Origin: a virus
Length of the DNA: 64,000 nt
IMG/VR virus record: IMGVR_UViG_3300050138_000621
Location: 104,647-168,646 of that record
Reading direction: 5' to 3' (one strand)
Shown: piece after piece, positions 32,121 through 37,403 of the stretch
Numbering within the stretch: position 1 is the first letter of the stretch
Layout of the letters: the number at the start of each line of letters is the position of its first letter
Translations under genes and position numbers: made by a program
Notes under the pieces: generated by a model
Database searches by the model: none
What the model saw: the letters and a program-made list of their open reading frames with translations, nothing else
What the model was told of the DNA's origin: nothing

Positions 32121-32546
32121 CTATCGCATCTCTGCTGTGAAGAAGATGTCGTTCGGAAACGTGAGGGCCAGCTTGGCCATCTCGATCATCACAGGGACGT
32201 CCAAGGCCATCTCGGACAGGTACTTCGGGAGCTGGGACAGCGCCCACTGGCAGGCGGGCACGTTGCCTTCGAGCCCGATCGCAAAAAGAGTACAGGTCCC
32301 GACGGAGTCGCTGGTTCTGGCGAACGCGACCAGCTCGTCGGCGGAAACGTCGAGATTCAGTAGATCCCGCAGCCACCTCTGCGCCGCCAGGGCTCCGGGC
32401 TCCCCCTCCCGCTTGTCCCCACCGTAGTACGTCCACGCCTCGCCGTTGTCCCGCAGCGCCACGGACTGGAGGACGTCGTTGAGCTTCGAGAAGACGACGA
32501 TCCCTACCGTGTCCCGGGGCTTCTCCTCGATGGTGATCCTATCCAT
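32121..32546 (-). CDS. Degenerate Nudix-fold protein (141 aa)
   Basis: Related to the Nudix hydrolase at 17448: both end in an EMAK.A...P...FF pattern. The Nudix box region (residues 43-64) keeps the G and first E but has RWLRDLL where REL.EE is required and lacks the final G, so metal-dependent hydrolysis should be lost. It may bind a nucleotide or act as a scaffold. The ATG is 7 bases after a class A variant (TATAA). Confidence 0.7.
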   Translation of the reverse strand: MDRITIEEKPRDTVGIVVFSKLNDVLQSVALRDNGEAWTYYGGDKREGEPGALAAQRWLRDLLNLDVSADELVAFARTSDSVGTCTLFAIGLEGNVPACQWALSQLPKYLSEMALDVPVMIEMAKLALTFPNDIFFTAEMR

Positions 32547-32553
32547 ACCAGAC

Positions 32554-32565
32554 TTATAGCGAACG
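32554..32565 (-). promoter_or_regulatory. Class A promoter variant CGTTCGCTATAA
   Basis: One-base variant; 7 bases to the ATG at 32546. Divergent from the class B element at 32584. Confidence 0.75.
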
Positions 32566-32583
32566 TCAGCCTCCAGTCGGCGC

Positions 32584-32590
32584 CAATCAT
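32584..32590 (+). promoter_or_regulatory. Class B element CAATCAT
   Basis: Nine bases to the ATG at 32600. Confidence 0.5.
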
Positions 32591-32599
32591 TCAGGGACT

Positions 32600-32947
32600 A
32601 TGGCCGATCCCGCCTGCACCTGTCCCTGCTCCCAGCACCGTATCCGCGCCGCCTTTTACAAGATGATCGACGGCTTCACAAACCGCAAAGCCTCGATGAC
32701 CCTGGTCACGTTCGGGATGGTGGTTTTGATGTGCCTGATCGCCGGCAAGTTCAAGGCCTTGGAGGCCAATCTGCCCACGGTCCTGGGAGCCATCGTCGGG
32801 GCCCTGACGGTCTTCATCACGGGGCACGCCGTTGATCAAAAGTGGACGCCCAGCGCCCCGGAGCCCATCGAGAAGGAGGACTTGCCAAAGGTCGCCAAGG
32901 TCATCGCCAAGGACGTGGTCAAGGAAGAGCAGGAAGAGGGCTCGTAA
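32600..32947 (+). CDS. Two-helix membrane protein, holin-like (115 aa)
   Basis: Cys-rich start (CTCPCSQH), then two membrane helices (ASMTLVTFGMVVLMCLIAG and LPTVLGAIVGALTVFITG) and a charged cytoplasmic tail. Size and topology suit a class II holin, which would permeabilise the inner membrane at lysis. A transglycosylase exists elsewhere (49588) but not next door, so the role is tentative. Confidence 0.55.
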   Translation: MADPACTCPCSQHRIRAAFYKMIDGFTNRKASMTLVTFGMVVLMCLIAGKFKALEANLPTVLGAIVGALTVFITGHAVDQKWTPSAPEPIEKEDLPKVAKVIAKDVVKEEQEEGS

Positions 32948-32965
32948 GTCGCCGCCAACGGCGAA

Positions 32966-32972
32966 CAATCAT
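32966..32972 (+). promoter_or_regulatory. Class B element CAATCAT
   Basis: Exactly 6 bases to the ATG at 32979. Confidence 0.65.
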
Positions 32973-32978
32973 CCCTGC

Positions 32979-33545
32979 ATGACCCTCTTCTTCATGTTCA
33001 AGATGTTCGGCACGATCGCCTGGTTCCTCCTCGACCACGTCTTCCTGCGCCACTGGGTCCTTTCCACGATCCTGGCCGGGCTGGTGGTCGCCGTGGAGCT
33101 GATCGCGAAGCCTCGTCGCCTCGTCAAGACGCAGCCACCCGGAAACACCAAGAAGGTCTTCGAGATCACCGTCAACGGCTGGCTAGGCAAGAAGATGACC
33201 GCCGCCTACTGGGCCGGCACCACGATTCCGTTCCCGGGATTCGTTCTGATGCTGTTCTGGCTTGGCCCCGTGATCCCCGAGGTCGATCCGCTGGTACGAA
33301 CCCACGAATGGGTTCACGTGCAGCAGGACATCGACGCCAAGTGGTGGTTCGTAAGTTGGTACCGCTACATCAAGGAGTGGTGCATCGAGGCCTGGAAGAA
33401 CACGCCGGCCAAGCTCGACTTCCTAAGGCCGTGGAAGTGGTACACGATCTACGGGAACGGCTACTGGTCCAATAGATATGAGGTCCAAGCGTATGCGATC
33501 GAGTACGCCGACCGCGACAACAACACCGTACCTGACTGGGCGTAA
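32979..33545 (+). CDS. Membrane-associated zincin-like protein (188 aa)
   Basis: Hydrophobic segments at residues about 3-40 and 80-100 are followed by VRTHEWVHVQQD (HEWVH, residues 109-113), a zinc-protease-type helix, and an E-containing region (RYEVQAYAIEYADRD) that can supply the third ligand. Probably a membrane-bound peptidase facing the cytoplasm or periplasm. ATG fixed by the class B spacing. Confidence 0.65.
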   Translation: MTLFFMFKMFGTIAWFLLDHVFLRHWVLSTILAGLVVAVELIAKPRRLVKTQPPGNTKKVFEITVNGWLGKKMTAAYWAGTTIPFPGFVLMLFWLGPVIPEVDPLVRTHEWVHVQQDIDAKWWFVSWYRYIKEWCIEAWKNTPAKLDFLRPWKWYTIYGNGYWSNRYEVQAYAIEYADRDNNTVPDWA

Positions 33546-33561
33546 GGGGAGCGAAGGCGCG

Positions 33562-34053
33562 CTAACGGGGCGCGGGGAAATTCAGGACTGCGAACTCCCC
33601 TTGGTACTGAAGCGCGGCCAGATCATAGGCCTTGGCTGCTTCGATAGGATTGTCGAAATAGCCAAGGTGCCAGTTTTTACCGTTGACCATGATTTTGGCA
33701 TGCCACTTGTTCTTTCCCTTGTTCCAGCTCACACCCTTGAAGCCGCTCGTGTTGTTGGTACGGACGCCCCGGTGAGCCCCCTGTTGGCTCGCGTTCGCCT
33801 GCCTCAGGTTCGATCGGCGATTGTTCAATCCGTTGAAGTCGATATGGTCGGGAGGGCCCTCGATGCCCATGCGTTCGGCGATGACCTGGTGGAGAAGTAA
33901 CGTCGTCTGCCTGCCATCGGGCTTGGGGACGTTGCGCTTCGCGTAGAAGGTCTTGTTATTCTTACCCTTCCACGTGTGCCACCTGAACGCCGCCTGATCG
34001 GCGTCCACATCGTCGAGGGCCGTGACCTGACCTTGGGTGAGCTGAATCTCCAC
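33562..34053 (-). CDS. HNH endonuclease with AP2 domain (163 aa)
   Basis: The HNH_3-type core (LLLHQVIAERMGI, DHIDFNGLNNRRSNLR) is followed by an AP2 DNA-binding domain (SGFKGVSWNKGKNKWHA, YFDNPIEAAKAYDLAA). This is the standard architecture of AP2-HNH homing endonucleases. A near copy lies at 61392. The GTG start is fixed by a class A promoter exactly 7 bases upstream. Confidence 0.92.
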   Translation of the reverse strand: MEIQLTQGQVTALDDVDADQAAFRWHTWKGKNNKTFYAKRNVPKPDGRQTTLLLHQVIAERMGIEGPPDHIDFNGLNNRRSNLRQANASQQGAHRGVRTNNTSGFKGVSWNKGKNKWHAKIMVNGKNWHLGYFDNPIEAAKAYDLAALQYQGEFAVLNFPAPR

Positions 34054-34060
34054 ACCTGTA

Positions 34061-34072
34061 CTATAGCGAACG
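34061..34072 (-). promoter_or_regulatory. Class A promoter
   Basis: Seven bases to the GTG at 34053 of the AP2-HNH gene. Confidence 0.85.
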
Positions 34073-34117
34073 CCCGATCCAATCATGATGTGATGGAGGC
34101 CGATCAGGACCACGTAG

Positions 34118-34201
34118 TGCTGGCCGGGGGAGTCGAACCCCCAAGGACGTTAGTCCGCCGGAGTTTGAAGCCGGAGCGTATACCAGTTCCGCCAGGCCAG
34201 C
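34118..34201 (-). tRNA. tRNA-Leu, anticodon probably CAA
   Basis: Acceptor GCTGGCC/GGCCAGC, Leu-type D arm (GGCGGAACTGG then ACGC), long variable arm GGAC/GTCC and T arm GGGGG/CCCCC. The anticodon stem has four pairs (CCGG/CCGG) and a C-T mismatch next to the loop, so the anticodon reading (CAA, or TCA if the loop is shifted) is less certain. Confidence 0.75.
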
Positions 34202-34247
34202 ATCGGAGCCCCGCAGTGTAGCAGGGCTCTCCTAGATCACAAGCGCC

Positions 34248-35090
34248 CTACTTCTTCTTCGCGTCTGGCAGGCCCGGGAGCTTCGAGGTGCCCTTGCTGC
34301 AGACCAGGTCGCCAGAGTTCTCCAGAGATTTGCGGGCGTCCGTGGCGGTTCCGTTGACGACACAGTCGACGGCGCCGACGCCAAAGGCCTCGTCCGATTC
34401 GAAGTACCACGTCTTATCGTTGACCCTGTCGAGGTACTCTTTCATCGAGATCTTGAGCCGGTGCTGGCCCTGCCACGCAATGGCTTTGGAGTCGACGTCG
34501 AGGGTGTTGGCCGCCTTCTTCAGTTCCGCAATTGTCCCAGGGGCCACCTGCATGAAGAGGACCTGGTGCGACATCAGGACTGAACGGGCGGTGATGGCGC
34601 GGACCGGGCAGCTCTGAAGCATGAAGTATCCCATCGACAGCGCGTTGCCATCGACGACGCACACGACCTCGGCCTTGGTCTCCTCGATCTGACGGACCAG
34701 CTCCATGCCGGCGTCCAGAGAGCCGCCGTGGGTGTTGATCTCCAGCATGATCCGTTGCGGCTTGGCTTCGTCGGCCTTCTTCAGGAACTCGATGGCTGCT
34801 TTTGTGGTCTTTTCGTTTACATCTCCGTCGAAGCGGTAGCTGAGGGTGCAGTATTTCGCGCCCTTGGAACATTCGACGTTGTCGGGGGTCTTGTCCTTGT
34901 CGCCCATGATGAGGGACATGAACTCGCTGGGGTCGAACGGTAGGTCGTCGGCCTTGGCCGGAGGCGCCGCGGGGCTGGGAGCCGGTAGGGCGACGTAGCC
35001 GGCGGCATCGACGGTGCTTGCCTGTGGCTTGTGGATTGCGGAAAAGGAAACTCCCATAGCAATCAGAGCGAACAGAACAAGCTTCTTCAC
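34248..35090 (-). CDS. Exported ClpP-like serine protease (280 aa)
   Basis: An N-terminal signal peptide (KKLVLFALIAMGVSFSAIH) is followed by a Pro/Ala linker and a ClpP/crotonase-fold domain: LEINTHGGSLDAGMELVRQI, VDGNALSMGYFML carrying the likely catalytic Ser, and RSVLMSHQVLF with the catalytic His. ClpP-type enzymes normally work in the cytosol, so an exported version made by a phage is unusual. The GTG start has a GGAG site 7 bases upstream. It may degrade envelope proteins late in infection. Confidence 0.8.
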   Translation of the reverse strand: MKKLVLFALIAMGVSFSAIHKPQASTVDAAGYVALPAPSPAAPPAKADDLPFDPSEFMSLIMGDKDKTPDNVECSKGAKYCTLSYRFDGDVNEKTTKAAIEFLKKADEAKPQRIMLEINTHGGSLDAGMELVRQIEETKAEVVCVVDGNALSMGYFMLQSCPVRAITARSVLMSHQVLFMQVAPGTIAELKKAANTLDVDSKAIAWQGQHRLKISMKEYLDRVNDKTWYFESDEAFGVGAVDCVVNGTATDARKSLENSGDLVCSKGTSKLPGLPDAKKK

Positions 35091-35103
35091 ATCGATCTCC
35101 TTG

Positions 35104-35541
35104 TTAGAGCCCAATCTCGGCCAGCGCTTCATTTGCCTTCTGGACCAATCCACCTTCAACGAAACACGCCCCAATATGATTAGGGTCGAGATCCTGGCCG
35201 TTCGTGACGATCCCGTCACGGAGGTGACAAAGCTCGTGGGCGAGGGCCGTGGTGGAGAACACCGATCCAGCGGGCCACGCCACCAGGGCATTGAAGGGCT
35301 GCCAGGTGGATTCGCCTGCAACGCAGAGGTCCTCGCCAAAGTCGTAGGACTCCCAGCCCCCGTCATTGGCGCCGCAGTTCAGGGATGAGCCGGTCACCCA
35401 CTCGATCGGGGGAGGCTCAACGGTCATTCCGTACTGCTCGTTCCAGACGATGGTCGTGGCGGACGACTGGTCGGGCATCGGAGGCGCCGGCTGGCGGCAA
35501 GCGCCGAGAAGCAGCGCGAGTGCCAGGCCCAGCCAACGCAT
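35104..35541 (-). CDS. Lipoprotein with HExxH motif (145 aa)
   Basis: Signal segment LGLALALLLGAC with lipobox (Cys15). The mature domain contains TALAHELCHLRDG (HELCH, residues 102-106) and later DPNHIGACF. Four further cysteines may form disulphides. Probably an outer-membrane-anchored zinc peptidase. It lies just upstream of the exported protease, suggesting joint action at the envelope. Confidence 0.7.
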   Translation of the reverse strand: MRWLGLALALLLGACRQPAPPMPDQSSATTIVWNEQYGMTVEPPPIEWVTGSSLNCGANDGGWESYDFGEDLCVAGESTWQPFNALVAWPAGSVFSTTALAHELCHLRDGIVTNGQDLDPNHIGACFVEGGLVQKANEALAEIGL

Positions 35542-35546
35542 GGGAA

Positions 35547-35846
35547 CTAGTTGATCCCTTTACGGCGCCGAAGCCGCTCCAGCGCCTTCGCGATCACGAC
35601 CTCGTCGCGCTTGTACTCATCCTCCAGGACCCGTTTGACCTCCTCGTCGACCTCAGCGGTCGGGAATATCTGCCCGCAGCTCTGGCACGTCGGGATGTAG
35701 ACGCTCATCGGCAAGTTGATGACGACCTCCTTGTAGGCGAAGAACCGTCCGTCACGAGCCGTGGGGATCACGTAGCCGACCATGCAGTCGGGGCAACGGT
35801 GTGGTCGGATCTGGGGTTTGTCCGGTGTCGAAGAGGAGGGGTTCAT
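35547..35846 (-). CDS. Zinc-ribbon protein, MqsA/YgiT N-terminal-like (99 aa)
   Basis: CPDC at residues 18-21 and CQSCG about 36 residues later form a zinc ribbon separated by a beta-rich segment (YKEVVINLPMSVYIPTC). This is the layout of the N-terminal domain of MqsA-type antitoxins. The C-terminal part is a charged helix, not the DNA-binding domain of MqsA. No toxin is adjacent. The ATG is 7 bases after a class A promoter. Confidence 0.55.
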   Translation of the reverse strand: MNPSSSTPDKPQIRPHRCPDCMVGYVIPTARDGRFFAYKEVVINLPMSVYIPTCQSCGQIFPTAEVDEEVKRVLEDEYKRDEVVIAKALERLRRRKGIN

Positions 35847-35853
35847 ACGAGGT

Positions 35854-35865
35854 CTATAGCGAACG
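35854..35865 (-). promoter_or_regulatory. Class A promoter
   Basis: Seven bases to the ATG at 35846. Confidence 0.85.
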
Positions 35866-35868
35866 CCC

Positions 35869-36159
35869 TTACCCACACCCCTTGATCACCAGCACCAGGA
35901 ACGCGCTGATTGCGGTGGCGGCCAAGCCGCTTCCCCACTTGAGCGCGGCGCGTCGACGACGGATGGGACGGTCCACCAATTCCGAGACGTCACCCGCTGT
36001 CCGGGCATCCGCCTGAACGTGAGCGGCGAAATCGTTCGTCAGTTGGACCAGGGCCTTGCTGCCCACCTGCAGCTCTCCCAGGATCCGGTCCTGGCCATCG
36101 AGGCGACTCTCGATCCGGCCCAGGGCCCGGCTCATATCAATCAGGATGTCGTGTTCCAA
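35869..36159 (-). CDS. Tail-anchored coiled-coil membrane protein, XhlA-like (96 aa)
   Basis: Amphipathic helices (MSRALGRIESRLDGQDRILGEL) are followed by a basic patch and one C-terminal membrane helix (LAATAISAFLVLVIKG). Size and order recall XhlA-type proteins that assist holins. TTG start supported by AAGAGGA 7 bases upstream. Confidence 0.5.
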   Translation of the reverse strand: MEHDILIDMSRALGRIESRLDGQDRILGELQVGSKALVQLTNDFAAHVQADARTAGDVSELVDRPIRRRRAALKWGSGLAATAISAFLVLVIKGCG

Positions 36160-36207
36160 ATGGTTCCTCTTGATGGCTAGGGGCTGTACCCAAGATGATT
36201 GGTTGCG

Positions 36208-36219
36208 GGTTCGCTATAG
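36208..36219 (+). promoter_or_regulatory. Class A promoter (first base G)
   Basis: GGTTCGCTATAG; 7 bases to the ATG of a 15-codon frame at 36227. A CAATCAT on the other strand overlaps the same interval (about 36195). Confidence 0.75.
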
Positions 36220-36226
36220 GTAAGAA

Positions 36227-36274
36227 ATGGGCACCTTTGCGACCTCCCTTTGGTCCGCTATACTGAGTGGATAG
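36227..36274 (+). CDS. Possible leader peptide (15 aa)
   Basis: MGTFATSLWSAILSG begins exactly 7 bases after the class A motif and stops 2 bases before the next ATG. The spacing marks it as the translated start of this transcript; re-initiation would then read the main gene. No runs of a single amino acid suggest attenuation. Confidence 0.35.
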   Translation: MGTFATSLWSAILSG

Positions 36275-36276
36275 CG

Positions 36277-36798
36277 ATGGCGCGAGACGTTGAAACGGAG
36301 CTAATGGTCGGCGGGCGCCCAGCGCCGGACCAAACAACGACAGCAGCGACTGACACGATCGAGGTCGGGCGCTGGTACTGGGTCAAGAAGAACGGTGAGG
36401 ACGACCGCTGGCTAGCGTGCGTGACGCACCTGGGCTCGAACTACGCGCGCCTGACCGGCGCCAGCGACCATGGCGGCACCCAGAGCCATCGCTTTCACTT
36501 CGACATCTTCTGGCAGCACTGCGAGTACGTCGCGGAGCCCGACCCCATCATCAACGGGAAGATGCTGCAGTACCAACAGGAGACCCGGGCGTTGATGGAC
36601 GAGGTGCGCCGGGTGACCGCGATGCTGGGGGTCGCGCATCGGCAGGGGTTGCCGGCGCCGGCTAACAGCGAGGTCCAGGCGCTCACGATTCACCGCGACG
36701 AGCCAATCCAGGAGTACAAGGCCGCCCTCATCAAAGCGAAGGACGGCATGCGGCGCATCCGCGGCGTCGCCACCTACCAGGTCGAGCTGCTGGAGTAG
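36277..36798 (+). CDS. Hypothetical protein (173 aa)
   Basis: Begins MARDVETELMVGGRPAPDQ. A small beta domain (GRWYWVKKNGEDDRWLACV) is followed by HFDIFWQHCEYV and a long helix (MLQYQQETRALMDEVRRV) likely to form a coiled coil. Unrecognised. Single gene, convergent with the tail tube gene; a terminator-like hairpin lies between. Confidence 0.65.
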   Translation: MARDVETELMVGGRPAPDQTTTAATDTIEVGRWYWVKKNGEDDRWLACVTHLGSNYARLTGASDHGGTQSHRFHFDIFWQHCEYVAEPDPIINGKMLQYQQETRALMDEVRRVTAMLGVAHRQGLPAPANSEVQALTIHRDEPIQEYKAALIKAKDGMRRIRGVATYQVELLE

Positions 36799-36803
36799 TC
36801 GCC

Positions 36804-36833
36804 AAAAAGAAAGAGCCCCGTCGTTTCCGACGG
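36804..36833 (-). terminator. Putative terminator after the tail tube gene
   Basis: Minus-strand stem CCGTCG/CGACGG with a four-base loop, followed by GGCTCTTTCTTTTT. The gap before the T run makes it a weak intrinsic terminator. Confidence 0.45.
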
Positions 36834-36862
36834 AGCCCCTTCCAAATTAACGATCCTGCTGC

Positions 36863-37351
36863 TTAGGGCAGGTCTGCGGCGCCAGGGCCTTCCGCGTTGT
36901 CGACCGACTCGTCGCCGACCGTCATCGCCATGAAGGTCTGGCTCAGCTCCTGCTGATTGCGCGCGTTGATGGTCGTCGAGTAGCCCGTCGGCACAACGCC
37001 GGTGAACTTTGCGACCTGCGAGGGCGCGCCCTGGTTCTCCCGCTGGCGATCGATGATCGTCATCTCCAGGTACTCGAAGTCGATGAGGTCTTGGAGGCGC
37101 GGAAGGCCGCCGTCGATGTGCGGGCCGTGGTCGAGGACCCGATACCCGGACGCCGAGATGTTCACGACGTTCTGGGCGGTGTACGTGATCGCGGCCGGCG
37201 AATAGCGACCGAGGATGTGAGCCTCCTCGGCGCTGTACGACAGACCGTACGACACGTTGTTGTAGATGCCAACGATGCGGACCTTGCCGCTGTTGGCGTC
37301 ATAAACGCCCAAGAGGGCTCGGGCGCCAGTGACGATTGGGGAAGTCGACAT
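36863..37351 (-). CDS. Tail tube protein (162 aa)
   Basis: Lies directly downstream of the sheath gene, the universal order sheath-tube. Size and beta-rich content (NVVNISASGYRV, FEYLEMTIIDRQ, AKFTGVVPTGYSTTINA, a strand-turn closing with NQQELSQTFMAMTVGDE) fit contractile-tail tube proteins such as T4 gp19. Many copies should line the inner tail. Start has an AGAGGA site; class B and C motifs lie upstream. Confidence 0.8.
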   Translation of the reverse strand: MSTSPIVTGARALLGVYDANSGKVRIVGIYNNVSYGLSYSAEEAHILGRYSPAAITYTAQNVVNISASGYRVLDHGPHIDGGLPRLQDLIDFEYLEMTIIDRQRENQGAPSQVAKFTGVVPTGYSTTINARNQQELSQTFMAMTVGDESVDNAEGPGAADLP

Positions 37352-37373
37352 TTCGTTTGTGTCCTCTTAGGGG

Positions 37374-37380
37374 ATGATTG
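37374..37380 (-). promoter_or_regulatory. Class B element CAATCAT upstream of tail tube
   Basis: Twenty-two bases before the ATG, so this mRNA would have a short leader with a ribosome site. It overlaps the end of the class C motif. Confidence 0.4.
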
Positions 37381-37398
37381 TGTGAAGGAGCTTGAAGT
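37380..37398 (-). promoter_or_regulatory. Class C motif upstream of tail tube
   Basis: ACTTCAAGCTCCTTCACAC on the minus strand; matches 1480-1498 and 39923-39941. Confidence 0.5.
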
Positions 37399-37403
37399 CG
37401 CGA

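Noticed and set aside
34075-34100. Plus-strand CAATCAT followed by ATG at 6 bases near the tRNA-Leu gene
   Set aside because: The frame runs antisense through the tRNA and looks like a shadow; no protein feature supports it.
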